This document shows positions 8,197 through 18,300 of a DNA stretch of 64,000 nucleotides, in pieces (position 1 is the stretch's first letter; every line of letters begins with the position of its first letter). The notes below the pieces were generated by a model. That model searched no databases. It saw only the letters and a list, made by a program, of their open reading frames with translations, and was not told the origin of the DNA. The stretch is from Thermosporothrix hazakensis. GTDB taxonomy: Bacteria > Chloroflexota > Ktedonobacteria > Ktedonobacterales > Ktedonobacteraceae. The DNA is taken from assembly GCF_003253565.1 (NCBI RefSeq), contig NZ_QKUF01000007.1, positions 1 to 64,000 on the forward strand. Reading direction: 5' to 3'. A program made the position numbers and the translations under genes.

Positions 8197-8928
8197 ATGA
8201 GGCCGAAGGGGAAACGTATACTCATTGTTGATGATGAATTGCCAATCCAGCGTATTCTACGGAAGTCGTTGCATGCAAGTGGCTATGAGGTACTTGCAGC
8301 CTACAATGGAGAGCAAGCATTAGAGATAGTACGCCTTCATCAGCCGGATCTCATCCTGCTGGATCTCTGTATGCCGGGTCCGGTCAGCGGGCTGGATGTG
8401 TGCGTCGCAGTGCGCAAGCAGGGGAAAACCCCGATTATCGTTGTGTCGGCGCTGATCGATGAGAAGGAGAAGGTAAGGGCGCTGGATCTGGGAGCGGATG
8501 ATTATCTGACCAAGCCATTTGGCAATAACGAACTGATGGCGCGGGTGCGAGCCTGTTTACGCCGGGCCCAGACCACAGAGACCGAAGAGGAAGAAGAACC
8601 AGAACTGCTGGTCAGTGAAGACAAATATATTTATATGGATGTGGTGCGGCGTCAGGTGCGGGTGGGTGGGCAGGATGTACGCTTAACACCGACTGAGTTC
8701 GAGTTATTGCGCTACCTGATGCAGCATTCAGGGAGAGTTCTGACCCATCGACAGTTGTTGCGCTCGGTCTGGGGGCCAGAGTATGGCGATGAAGCGGACT
8801 ATTTACGTGTCTATGTTCGGCAGTTGCGGCTGAAAGTAGAAGAGGAGCCGTCGCGGCCACGCTATATTATAACTGAACCTGGCGTAGGATATGTATTCCG
8901 TTCTCCTATGAAGAGAGAAAATATTTAA
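8197..8928 (+). CDS. OmpR/KdpE-family response regulator
   Basis: A 243-residue two-domain regulator. The receiver (about 7-120) has the acidic pair in ILIVDDE, phosphoacceptor Asp56 (ILLDLCMPG) and the conserved Lys in YLTKPF. The C-terminal winged helix (about 140-238) has LTPTEFELLRYL and the closing GVGYVF typical of OmpR/KdpE proteins. ATG 8197 follows AAGGAG. It forms an operon with the kinase upstream and is presumably phosphorylated by it. Confidence 0.93.
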   Translation: MRPKGKRILIVDDELPIQRILRKSLHASGYEVLAAYNGEQALEIVRLHQPDLILLDLCMPGPVSGLDVCVAVRKQGKTPIIVVSALIDEKEKVRALDLGADDYLTKPFGNNELMARVRACLRRAQTTETEEEEEPELLVSEDKYIYMDVVRRQVRVGGQDVRLTPTEFELLRYLMQHSGRVLTHRQLLRSVWGPEYGDEADYLRVYVRQLRLKVEEEPSRPRYIITEPGVGYVFRSPMKRENI

Positions 8929-9119
8929 TAGAATTTTTATGTCAAAAGGGAATATTTTCATTGCAAACTCGGAGAATGTTCTATACACTGAAGGGCAGAG
9001 AATCCCCTGAGGGGACTGCATGGACAGAAAGGTATGGATGTGCGGCACTCCCTCGCGAGCGGAGGCAGCCCGGAGCTGAAAAGAGGTGTTATCTGGGGGA
9101 TGTTATAGAGGTAATCCGA

Positions 9120-9977
9120 ATGGTGCAGAAGAAATCAATGCGCGTATGTATTACCGGCAACGAGAGTAGCTTTTATCGGATACTCGTCTCCAATATTGTG
9201 CGTTGGGGATATGAAGCAGTTATTGTTTCTCCCGAACACATCTGGAACATGGAGACAAACATACATACAGAGAGTGACATCTTGTTGTATGATTTGGATA
9301 TGGTCTCTCGCTCTTCCGGTTCAAAGCAGGAAGCGGGGAAAGCTGAGCAGAAAGTGGGAGGTGTGGGAAGTGGGACCAGAATAGCGCCTGTATGGGGAAA
9401 ACTGCCCTTACTTATCGCCCTGGGAAGTGGTTCAGTGTCGCGCGTTATGCTGGAAGAACTGGGGGCGATTGCGTTCTTACAGAAACCGTTCGAGATGAAA
9501 CAGTTGCAACGTTATGTACAGGTATTGGGGCGGCTGATCGCGCCCACAGAGAGTGAACAGATGGGAGTGCGGAGCTGCACCGATGAGATTCGGGTGCTGG
9601 TTGTAGATGATGATGCTTTTGTTGCAAAGACAATTCGGCAGAGTCTTGAAGAGAAATTGGGCTACAATGTCGTAGTGGCTCACGAGGGTCTGGAGGCATT
9701 AGAAGTATGTCTTGACTGGCAACCACACTGTATTATTACAGATGTGATTATGCCCTGGATGAATGGATATCAGATAATGCGCTGTTTAGCTGCCGGAACA
9801 GTACAAATGATGCCTTCGTTTATCGTGATGACTGCATTGACGCAGAAAGTACGGCCTGCTGAGAGTGGATATTTGCCGACGAAAGGAGTTCTGTATGTGC
9901 AGAAGCCCTTTCGGATGGGAGAATTACTGACAATGGTTGAACAGGCATGCATGCAGAGTTCAGGTGCCAGTTCATAG
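9120..9977 (+). CDS. Double-receiver protein, first receiver degenerate
   Basis: About 285 residues from the ATG at 9120 (GAGGT upstream). A longer frame starts at 8961, but its extra 53 residues look non-coding. The first part (about 7-130) has a receiver-like pattern (VCITGNESSFYRIL; LLYDLD; AFLQKPF) but lacks the acidic pocket. The second (about 155-280) is a good receiver: RVLVVDDDAF, Asp208 in IITDVIMPWMNGY, Lys in VQKPF. There is no output domain, so it probably relays or tunes phosphate between the upstream kinase and the downstream chemosensory proteins. The intergenic stretch before it holds the palindrome TCCCCTGAGGGGA near 9003. Confidence 0.8.
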   Translation: MVQKKSMRVCITGNESSFYRILVSNIVRWGYEAVIVSPEHIWNMETNIHTESDILLYDLDMVSRSSGSKQEAGKAEQKVGGVGSGTRIAPVWGKLPLLIALGSGSVSRVMLEELGAIAFLQKPFEMKQLQRYVQVLGRLIAPTESEQMGVRSCTDEIRVLVVDDDAFVAKTIRQSLEEKLGYNVVVAHEGLEALEVCLDWQPHCIITDVIMPWMNGYQIMRCLAAGTVQMMPSFIVMTALTQKVRPAESGYLPTKGVLYVQKPFRMGELLTMVEQACMQSSGASS

Positions 9978-10052
9978 AGGGGAAGAGGCAGGCAATACGC
10001 AAATTTCTGAGATGTGTAAGTTAGTCTTCACTTTTAAGGATCTAGGGATAGA

Positions 10053-11465
10053 ATGGAACCGCAGCAAGACCGCATAATGGATGGAGACCTGCAAACATTA
10101 GGCCTTCAGTCCATTTTGAAAATGCTAGCCCTGAGCGAGAAAACCGGAAAATTATTTGTCTCCTCAGGACCAGAGACGCTCTCAATCGGGCTGCGTAAAG
10201 GCAAGATTGTTGGCTTGCATGAAGAGGGTATTCCTCAGCCCGATCTGTTGGGCATGCTCTGCCTGATGAACAGGTTGACTCCTGCGCAAGCGCAGATGGT
10301 GCGAGATGCTGCACGCGGCAATATACAGCATACCCTGGCTTTACTGGTAGAGCGAGGGTGGATGAGTCCGGCGGAAATGCAGCAACGCCTGGAATTTTTT
10401 GTCACCCAGGCGATCAGCCATGCGCTTCGTTGGGTGAATGGGCGTTTTGTCTTTTATTTGCAGATTATTCCTGCCGATACCGGAATGCAACCGCTTGACG
10501 TGGACTCAGTGCTTCTGGAGGCTCTGCGTCAGGCAGACGAATGGGCGGAGATCATGGCGGAAGGGGGAAGCATTACCGGTTTTACCCGTACCACCGTGGC
10601 CCGTTGGAAGCCGCAGGTGCGTAATGACGTGCGTAGTCTGGGACTGGGTCAGGAAAGTATTGATGTGCTATGCCTCTCTAATGGGGAGTTCCCCTTGCAG
10701 GCTGTCTCGCTCGCGCTCTTGATGCCTGAGGCCCGGGTTGCCCGCATCATGGTTCGTTTAATTGAACTCAGACTGATCGAGGTGGTGGATACCGCGTTAG
10801 AGGCTGAGCTTCAACAAGATCTTTCAAATATCATCATTAAAAGTCAGTATATGCTGGCGCGCCATCGCAACGCCTCTAACGCTGATCAACTCCTGCTGGG
10901 TTTGATCGCGACTATTGCTGAATGCATCAATGGGCTGTTGGGCCATCATGGGCATTATGCACGGGCTTTGCGCGGTCGTGGTCATGTCCCTTCCGCCGAG
11001 GTGGTCAGATATATTGAGCAGCGCTTCTATCCTCATTTGCAGAACCTGGCTCAGAAGCAATATGCTATTTTAGAGACAGCAAGCTTTGTCAATGGACAGC
11101 TTGATTGTAATGATATACTCACTCTTAATAAAGTGGTCAAAGGCGAACAGCTAGAAGAGTTTTATTGGGAAGCGGTGTTAGGACTTGCAGCGTTTTTACG
11201 CATTGTGTTCTCTGAAATGCTCCAGGATGAGGTAGGAAACTCCCATACTGGCCGCCAGATCAACGTTGCCTGGAAGGTCTTTTTATCAGAGATTGACCAC
11301 GAGGTACAGCAGTATCAGATCTATCGTGCTCATCGGAAAACACAGAAGGCACGAGGACGCGATAGCCGGGCGAATACACCATCATTAAATCTGATGCAGG
11401 GATGGTCAACCTCAGAGAATGATGGAGATTACTGGTCGCCTGAGACACAAAGGAGGACAATCTAA
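10053..11465 (+). CDS. PATAN/DUF4388-domain protein
   Basis: A 470-residue protein whose N-terminal part (about 8-110) matches the DUF4388/PATAN pattern: MDGDLQTLGLQSILKMLALS, then GKLFVSSG and LRKGKIVGL. A second helical PATAN-like part follows (about 120-240, with ALRWVNGRFVFYL). The remaining half is helical with no recognised domain. PATAN domains are found in PatA/PixG-type regulators of cyanobacterial pilus-linked chemosensory clusters, and here too the gene is first in such a cluster. Unlike PixG, no receiver is attached; receivers are the separate next genes. AGGGA precedes the ATG. Its stop is one base before the next start. Confidence 0.82.
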   Translation: MEPQQDRIMDGDLQTLGLQSILKMLALSEKTGKLFVSSGPETLSIGLRKGKIVGLHEEGIPQPDLLGMLCLMNRLTPAQAQMVRDAARGNIQHTLALLVERGWMSPAEMQQRLEFFVTQAISHALRWVNGRFVFYLQIIPADTGMQPLDVDSVLLEALRQADEWAEIMAEGGSITGFTRTTVARWKPQVRNDVRSLGLGQESIDVLCLSNGEFPLQAVSLALLMPEARVARIMVRLIELRLIEVVDTALEAELQQDLSNIIIKSQYMLARHRNASNADQLLLGLIATIAECINGLLGHHGHYARALRGRGHVPSAEVVRYIEQRFYPHLQNLAQKQYAILETASFVNGQLDCNDILTLNKVVKGEQLEEFYWEAVLGLAAFLRIVFSEMLQDEVGNSHTGRQINVAWKVFLSEIDHEVQQYQIYRAHRKTQKARGRDSRANTPSLNLMQGWSTSENDGDYWSPETQRRTI

Positions 11466-11466
11466 A

Positions 11467-11901
11467 ATGGCCGCTGAACCAACAGTACTGGTGGTAGACG
11501 ATAGTCCCACCGTTCGCAAGATTGTACAGATGACATTGCAAAAAGAGAACATCCGTGTCATCACCGCAAGTGACGGGCTGAGCGCTTTGACTTCAGTAGC
11601 CGATGAGATGCCTGCTTTGATTCTGCTGGATATCCAGCTTCCACGCATGGATGGGTACAATATTTGCCAGATAATACGAAAAAGCTTGCAGTTTCGCCAA
11701 ATTCCAATTATTATGCTCAGTGGGAAGGACGGTTTGTTTGACAAGATGCGTGGCCGTCTGGCTGGTTCTACGGAATATCTGACAAAACCCTTTGATTCTG
11801 CGGAATTAGTACAGACGGTGAAAAAGCATCTTGCGAACTGGCAAGAGCGCATGCCTGTGCAGCAACCAGTTCGCCAGCGTGTGCGCTACCGTCGGGGCTA
11901 G
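11467..11901 (+). CDS. CheY-like response regulator (PilG/PixG type)
   Basis: A single receiver of 144 residues with ready acidic residues (VLVVDDSPTVRK), phosphoacceptor Asp55 (ILLDIQLPRMDGY), Ser/Thr in IIMLSG and Lys in YLTKPF. A short basic tail follows. The ATG at 11467 has AGGAGG 10 bases upstream and follows the PATAN gene directly. By order it corresponds to PilG, the regulator that acts on the extension motor or on a PATAN partner in pilus-linked systems. This role is inferred from context. Confidence 0.9.
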   Translation: MAAEPTVLVVDDSPTVRKIVQMTLQKENIRVITASDGLSALTSVADEMPALILLDIQLPRMDGYNICQIIRKSLQFRQIPIIMLSGKDGLFDKMRGRLAGSTEYLTKPFDSAELVQTVKKHLANWQERMPVQQPVRQRVRYRRG

Positions 11902-12015
11902 TGTGCCGTTCTTGTACACTTTATCGGTGAATGATGACCAGTAAGGTGCATTCCGTGCAATAGCCTTTATTTCCCAATTCACTGGTAAATCTTGTATAGG
12001 AAAGGTTATAATTGG

Positions 12016-12381
12016 ATGCCTGGGCAAAAAGTACTCGTTGTGGATGATAGTTGGACAGAACTGACAATGATAGCGACTCCTCTACGAAACAGTGGCTTTG
12101 AGGTGGTCACTGCGGTAGACGGAGATGAAGCGGTGGAAAAAGTTTTTAAAGAACGTCCACAGTGCATTGTCCTGGATGTAGTGTTACCAAAACAAAATGG
12201 TTTTCAGTTGTGTCGCAAGCTTAAAAGTTATGAGGCGAGTCGGCATATTCCGATAATCCTAATCAGCAGTAAAAATACTCCCCTGGATAAAGCCTGGGGA
12301 TTGCGCCAGGGTGCCGATATGTATATTACGAAGCCTTTTAACGATGAGGAGCTTGTTGCTAGCGTGCGACGGCTGGTATAA
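12016..12381 (+). CDS. CheY-like response regulator (PilH type)
   Basis: A 121-residue receiver: KVLVVDDSWTE, Asp54 in IVLDVVLPKQNGF, Ser in ILISSK, Lys in YITKPF. The ATG at 12016 is preferred over an in-frame TTG at 11992, since AGGAAAGG lies about 10 bases upstream of it. Position after the PilG-like gene and before cheW matches pilH/pixH. PilH-type proteins usually act as a phosphate sink or a second output. Confidence 0.9.
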   Translation: MPGQKVLVVDDSWTELTMIATPLRNSGFEVVTAVDGDEAVEKVFKERPQCIVLDVVLPKQNGFQLCRKLKSYEASRHIPIILISSKNTPLDKAWGLRQGADMYITKPFNDEELVASVRRLV

Positions 12382-12472
12382 CCTACCAGCCTCGCCGCTT
12401 GAAAGAAAGCGGTACTTATTTTTTATATGGCTTGAAGGTGTCTACGCGCCTTTTGCCCTTTGGAGTGTTTTT

Positions 12473-13063
12473 GTGTCCAGTGATGATCTGAAGATGTTGC
12501 AACGTGATAGACTCGCTGCCTTCCAGCAACTCCAGGCTCGCTTGTCCTCTCTCTCCCACTTGCAGGGAAAGCAAGATGTGGCTGAAGGCGCTGAACCGGC
12601 TGTTGTCGGTGAGCAGTATCTGGTGTTTACGCTGGCAGAGCGCGAGTATGCTGTCAAAGCGGAGCACGTGCAGGGAGTTGAGCGTCTTGGTGATCTGACT
12701 CCTGTTCCTAATGTGGTTCCCTGGGTTCGTGGTGTTATGAACTTGCGTGGAGCTATCGTGTCGGTGGTTGATCTACGTATGTTTCTTGGGCTGGAACAGG
12801 TGGCTTATACCCCTCGCACTCGCCTGTTATCATTGCAGTGTAATGAGATGGTCATTTGCTTCGTGGTAGATGCTGTCAGCGAGATGTTACCAGTTCCTGC
12901 CGCTGCAATCACTGCTGGAAATATACGTCAGGCTACTATCCCTCACTGGGCTGTCCCCTTTGCTGCTGGGTGTGCGTTGCTCTCTAATCGTATGCTGATT
13001 TTATTAGATGTGGCACGACTTCTTTTCTCCGAAAAAATGCAGCGCTATCAGGCCATTAGTTAA
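12473..13063 (+). CDS. CheW-type coupling protein (PilI/PixI type)
   Basis: About 196 residues with an N-terminal helical stretch (1-45) and a CheW domain: YLVFTLAEREYAVKAEHVQGV, PWVRGVMNLRGAIVSVVDLR, then VDAVSEML. CheW docks the receptor to the CheA kinase. The open frame extends upstream over the pilH stop, but the GTG at 12473 has GGAG 8 bases before it and gives a normal CheW length. The next Met (about codon 7) is an alternative start. Confidence 0.9.
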   Translation: MSSDDLKMLQRDRLAAFQQLQARLSSLSHLQGKQDVAEGAEPAVVGEQYLVFTLAEREYAVKAEHVQGVERLGDLTPVPNVVPWVRGVMNLRGAIVSVVDLRMFLGLEQVAYTPRTRLLSLQCNEMVICFVVDAVSEMLPVPAAAITAGNIRQATIPHWAVPFAAGCALLSNRMLILLDVARLLFSEKMQRYQAIS

Positions 13064-13134
13064 AACTATGTAGAAGAATAAACTTATGGGTGTCCAGCTT
13101 GACAATGAATTCAGTTCAACAGGAGGTCTGGCGG

Positions 13135-15147
13135 ATGAATCCTGATCGCAATAAAGGTGGAATGACCATTGATGCGATTATGCAGGTGGGTTTGGTGTGT
13201 TCTGCCCTTATCCCAATCGTTGCCCTTGCCATTGTTGCGCTTCTCGCGCTTACACTCTTCCCGGCACTGCTCGCGCAGGCTACGACCTTTATTATTATCC
13301 TGGTCGTGGTGGCGGCAGTGGCGGCTGGTGGCGTCCTCATCACCAATATGATGGTGAGAACGAAAGTCCTGGGCCGAGTGCAGAGCCTCATTGAGGTCTG
13401 TCGCGACTACGCGGCTGGCGATCGCAATGTGCGCGCATCGGTTGATGGCGACGACGATTTTGCTGTACTTGCGCTTTCGCTCAATTCGCTGCTGGAAAAT
13501 CAAGGGAATAATGCGAATAATACTCTCGGTGGCAGCGGTGATGCGGCTGCTCTGCAAGCGCAAATTGAAAAACTGTTGCAAGAAGTCAGTGCGGTGGGTG
13601 ATGGTGACCTACGGGTGCAGGCTGAGGTGACACCTGACACCCTGGGTGTTCTTGCTGACTCCTTTAACTACATGATTGAGGAGTTGGCAAAGGTCGTGGG
13701 GCGCGTGCAGTCAACCGCTGTTCAGGTGACAAACGCCACCCGGCGTATTCTTGATCGCTCTCAGGAGCAGACCCAGGCCTCTGAAGCTCAGGTGCAACAG
13801 ATCTCGCAGACGACCGAATCCGTTGAAGCTCTGGCGAACTTCATCCAGAACGTTGCGCGTAACGCTCAGATGAGTGCTGATGTGGCACAGCAAGCGTTGA
13901 AAAATGCCGCTGCCGGTCAGCAAGCCGTGGGCCAGACGCTTGAAGGTATGAAGCTGATTCGTGAGAACGTGCAGGAGACTGCGAAAAAGATTAAGCGCCT
14001 GGGTGAACGTTCAAACGAAATCGGTGAAATCGTTCGTATTATTGCTGACATCGCTGACCAGACGAACTTGCTGGCTTTGAACGCTGCGATTCAGTCTGCT
14101 ATGGCTGGTGAGCACGGTCGTGGTTTTGCAGTCGTTGCCGATGAAATCCGTCTGCTGGCTGAACGCTCGACCGAGTCAACGAAGCGTATCACCAATCTGG
14201 TGAAGAGTATTCAGGGTGATACGTATGAAGCTGTTGTGGCAATGGAAGATAGCACGCAAGAGGTGGTAAAAGGATCACAGCTTGCTGACAATGTACAAAA
14301 TGCATTGAACTCTATCTACGCTGATGTGGAACGACAGGCTCAGATGATCGAAAGCATTGCTCGCTCTGCAAATGAGCAGGCAAGCGTTTCTGAGGCTGTG
14401 GCTGTGGCAATGGCTCGTATCTCGGAGATTACTCGTCAGACCGACGCCAGCACGCAGGAAGCCGCTGTCAGTGTAAGCTATCTGGCCGAGCTGGCCGAAC
14501 AGTTGCGCGCCTCGGTGTCTACCTTCCGCCTGCCCGAACGGGTCACCAATGATATCTCTGGCTCGTTCCCGAACATGACCTCTGTGAGTGAGCTGTCCGA
14601 TGAGAACAACGGTCAGTTTGGTTCGGCGCCCTTTATCTCCAGCCCGGATGGTGGGGATTGGCAACAGGGCTTTTCGGGTAACTTCCCGCCGCTGCCTGAG
14701 CCTGAAGACAATGAGTCTCTGCTGGCGCTCGGGTCGCGTTCTGGACAGTTCGGTTTCGATAGTCAGCCCGAGTTTGGGAATCAGGCGGGTTTTGGTGGTC
14801 CTCAATCGTTCTCTGGTCTCCCGGGGATGCCAAATCAGTTCTCGCCCTCCAATTCTGGCTTCTCAAGTCAGCCTTTCGGGCAGCAGGATTTTGCCGACTT
14901 GAATGGCTTTGATGGTCAGCAGCAGGGCTTCGGGAATTTCCAGGGGTCCATGTCGGGTATCGGGAATCAGAATCAGTTCGCTTTTCCGAATCCTGGCAGC
15001 ACGCCAAATGCCTTTTCAAACTCTGGCCTCTTGCCGACTGCACAACCGGGACAGGCTGGTAATCCTGCCTCACGTCAGCGGCAGCAGGGAGGACCGCAGC
15101 AGAATCCAGACCAGTTCTCTTTTAACCAGGATCAAAAACCCTTCTAA
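13135..15147 (+). CDS. Methyl-accepting chemotaxis protein (PilJ-like) with disordered FG/Q-rich tail
   Basis: About 670 residues from the ATG at 13135 (AGGAGGT 7 bases upstream; earlier in-frame starts lack one). Two membrane helices (about 17-45 and 48-72) lie almost back to back, so there is no extracytoplasmic ligand domain. Two HAMP segments follow (about 70-125 and 155-205), then the signalling domain with tip IADQTNLLALNAAIQSAMAG and GRGFAVVADE, closest to PilJ. After about residue 470 comes an unusual 190-residue tail rich in Phe, Gly, Gln, Asn, Ser and Pro with many FG, FGQ and QGF units. No CheR or CheB gene is present in the cluster, so methylation may not be used. Confidence 0.9.
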   Translation: MNPDRNKGGMTIDAIMQVGLVCSALIPIVALAIVALLALTLFPALLAQATTFIIILVVVAAVAAGGVLITNMMVRTKVLGRVQSLIEVCRDYAAGDRNVRASVDGDDDFAVLALSLNSLLENQGNNANNTLGGSGDAAALQAQIEKLLQEVSAVGDGDLRVQAEVTPDTLGVLADSFNYMIEELAKVVGRVQSTAVQVTNATRRILDRSQEQTQASEAQVQQISQTTESVEALANFIQNVARNAQMSADVAQQALKNAAAGQQAVGQTLEGMKLIRENVQETAKKIKRLGERSNEIGEIVRIIADIADQTNLLALNAAIQSAMAGEHGRGFAVVADEIRLLAERSTESTKRITNLVKSIQGDTYEAVVAMEDSTQEVVKGSQLADNVQNALNSIYADVERQAQMIESIARSANEQASVSEAVAVAMARISEITRQTDASTQEAAVSVSYLAELAEQLRASVSTFRLPERVTNDISGSFPNMTSVSELSDENNGQFGSAPFISSPDGGDWQQGFSGNFPPLPEPEDNESLLALGSRSGQFGFDSQPEFGNQAGFGGPQSFSGLPGMPNQFSPSNSGFSSQPFGQQDFADLNGFDGQQQGFGNFQGSMSGIGNQNQFAFPNPGSTPNAFSNSGLLPTAQPGQAGNPASRQRQQGGPQQNPDQFSFNQDQKPF

Positions 15148-15234
15148 GCTTTTTATGGGATGGGTTGTTTCGGATAAAGTAGCAAGCTAGTGCCGAAACG
15201 TTCCTGACATAATGCTTGTTCTCACTCTGGTATA

Positions 15235-15271
15235 CTGTACCCCATTTAGCAAACATGTAAATGGGGTACAG
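15235..15271. promoter_or_regulatory. 14-bp perfect inverted repeat upstream of cheA
   Basis: CTGTACCCCATTTA (15235-15248) and TAAATGGGGTACAG (15258-15271) are exact reverse complements around a 9-base loop. The left arm overlaps a TATACT (15231-15236) that could be a -10 box. A second small hairpin (CTTGAA 15272-15277, TTCAAG 15283-15288) follows at once. There is no T-run after the large stem, so this looks more like an operator or leader structure than a terminator. Confidence 0.6.
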
Positions 15272-15372
15272 CTTGAACCTTTTTCAAGGGTAAGGTCATG
15301 GGCGTTATTGAAGGATGAAGGAAGCCGCTACTTGCTCAGAACACAAATGTTAGTTAAGTGGGTTTGCGCAAC

Positions 15373-18300
15373 ATGTCGAATACGTTTGATAAACTATCAA
15401 TCCTCGATTCGTTTATCGAAGAGGTGAATAGTTATTTGCCGGAAATCGAGGCAAACCTTGAGCGTCTGGCACAGTCACCCGGCGACATGGATGCTCTTGA
15501 GGAAACGTACCGTCGTACTCATACGATTGGCGGTTCCGCTTCCATGATGGATTTCCCTGGTCTGGCTCATGTGGCTCATGGCATGGAAGACATTTTGGGC
15601 GATGCTCTGGATGGTTTAGCATCTTTAGATGAGCCTACTTTGGGTCTTTTGCGTCGCTCGTTGGGTCGTTTATACCGACTCGTTGAAGGCATCCGTAGCG
15701 GTGTGAACGAAGAGGCGATTGTTGCTGAAGATGATGAGGATTACGCGCAGTATCGAGCTATGATGGATGCGGCTGAGGGAGGCAATCCCCCTCAGGCGAC
15801 ACCACAGGCTCAGACGATGGATGTTCCTGCCTCTCCTGCTCCCTTTGGAACAGAAGGGATGGCTCCTTATTCGTCTCTTCCTGCTCAGAACTTTGATTTC
15901 TCTGCGTTTACTCAAACTCAGAATGCGTTCTCTCCTGCCCTGTCTTCTACCCCTTCAATGCCTTCTCTGGATGAAATGGTAGAGGCCTTCCGCACGCCTT
16001 CGCTGTCTGCCGGAGAGGATATCGCCTGGCCTGAAGATCTTGTTCCACCTGGTGAAGAGCCTGAGCCGGCGCCACAATCGAACGACTGGAATGAGTCCTC
16101 GTCGTCTCAACTGTCTTCTTCCAGTGCTCTTGAAGCTTTGATATCTTCCTCCTCCATTGGTGAGGTCCCTGAAGTTCAGAAACCTGCTTCTCAGGATGCT
16201 TTCTCTTTGCTGACTTCTTCCGGGTTTCACGAGCCGCAGACGCAGCATAATGCATCGGGACAGCAGCAGGGATATGATATTTTTTCTTCTCTGGCTGCCA
16301 CTCCTCAGCCGAGCCCGCAGCCGCCACTTCCTGTACCACAGGAGCCTCAGTTACCGCAGGCATATCATACCGTGCGCAATGATATCCAGACCCTGGAGAA
16401 TCAGCTTGTCACGCTCAAGGATCTGGTATCGCAGGTTCGTTCTGCGATCTCGGTGGTTGAGGATCAGCGAACTGAGTTCCGGAGTTTCCTGGATGGCTCG
16501 AAGGATGCGTTAGAACGCATGGAAGATTGGGCCGGGCGCGCGATGGGATTGAATCTACGGAACAGCCCTGAGAAAGTGCGGCGGTATCTTCCACTTTCGG
16601 TCATGTGGGTGTCCAACAGCAAGCTGAAAAAGGTGCTTGAGATACTCAAACAGATAGCGGCCCGTATTGAGGGGGCGGACTCTCAATTGCTAGAGACTAT
16701 CCAGCAGGTCCAGGAGTCGCTTGCAACCTGTGAGGCTGAGATCCTTCAGATGCAGGTTCCGGCTCAACCGTCTGCCTCGCTCTCAGGGACAGGATGGAGC
16801 CCATGGGAGATGCAGGTCTCGCAGGATCAAGCGCAGTTGCGTCAACGGGTAACCTTTGAGCGTCAGGGCGATCCTGCTGCTATTCGGGCCGAGGTTGAGG
16901 CCCAGCTTCGAGAGGAGATGCGCCGGGAGATCGAAGCTGTGCAGGCGCAGGCACAATCGCAGATCGAAGAGGTTGCACGCCGCGTTCGTGAGGAGACGCT
17001 GCGCGAGGTTGAGACGAAGGAGACCGCGAAAGCTCGCGCGTTTGCCGGATCCATGGATCAGGAGGCGTTGCGTGAACTGGAGCGTCGACTGCGCAGTGAG
17101 ATCGAGATTCAGGTTCGTCAGGAATTCTTGAACCAGATCTCCCATTCGGGGAGCATCTCCGATATGCCCCAATCGTTGACTAAAAATGATGCAGGGGCTA
17201 TTGCGTTGAACTTTGGCGTTGGCAACACTTCAACTCAGCAGGTGCCAACTAATCTCCAGGCCCCCAAAGTACAGCCACCAGAGCCCGCAAAGCAGAATCC
17301 GATGGGGGGCGACTTTGGTGAAGAAGCTGCCGAGATTTTCCGAATGGAAGCAGAGGAGCATTTGCAGACGATTAGTGCTCGAACTGCTGCTCTGGAAAAA
17401 GACCCCGGGAATCTGGAGTTGATTCAGGCGATTCGCCGTGCAACGCATACGCTGAAAGGTGCGGCCGGTATGATGGGCTTCCGCCCGATCGCAGATCTCA
17501 GCCATATCTCGGAAGACCTCCTTGATAGCATTATGGAGCGGACCACACCCATTACGCCGCAGGTTCTGGGAATTATCCTGGATACCACTGAGGCGCTGGA
17601 TATGCTGATTAATGGCCGTGGTGAGGGCGCCAGTAACCCTGAAGGGCTGGTACAGAAGATGCGCGCGCGCTATACGCAGCTTCTCGGCGAGCATAGTGTG
17701 GCTGCCATTGGTCCCGCCCCGGATATGGATATCGATGAGGAAGACGAGCATCCGAACGCGCACCCGAACGCGCCGCACGTGTCCAGCGTGGTTGAAGGGG
17801 GAGCGAAAGCTGAAGGACAGGTTGCGAGTCGGGATCTGAATGTGCGTGTCCGTCTGCAAAAGCTGGACGAACTGGTAAACCTCTTCGGTGATCTCCTGGT
17901 AAACCGTAGTGTTCTTGAAGAGCGTATCCAGCGTCTGGCTCGTCTGGTTGCGGATGCCAGCGTCAGCAGTAACCGCTTGAATGATATCGGTCAGCGCCTG
18001 GGAACTAGCTTTGAAGCGGTTATGTTGCCCAGTGGTCGTTCTGTGAAGGTCGTCTCGAATAATGGTGAGCAGAGCCTGATCTTAACGAATGAGAAGACTG
18101 AGCAGCAAGAACCAGCTCACCTGGCAGACTTCGATGAGCTGGAACTTGACCGCTATACCGAATTCCACCAACTTACCCGTGGTCTCAGTGAGAGTATCTC
18201 GGATATGGCGACGCTGAGTGCCGAAATGGAGGCGATTATCCGTGAATGTGAAAACGTGTTCGCGCGAGAGAATCGCCTGAGCACGACGTTCCAGGATCGC

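Noticed and set aside
9003..9015. TCCCC-TGA-GGGGA palindrome before the double-receiver gene
   Set aside because: Only a 5-bp stem with a 3-base loop and no T-run; too weak to call a terminator or operator.
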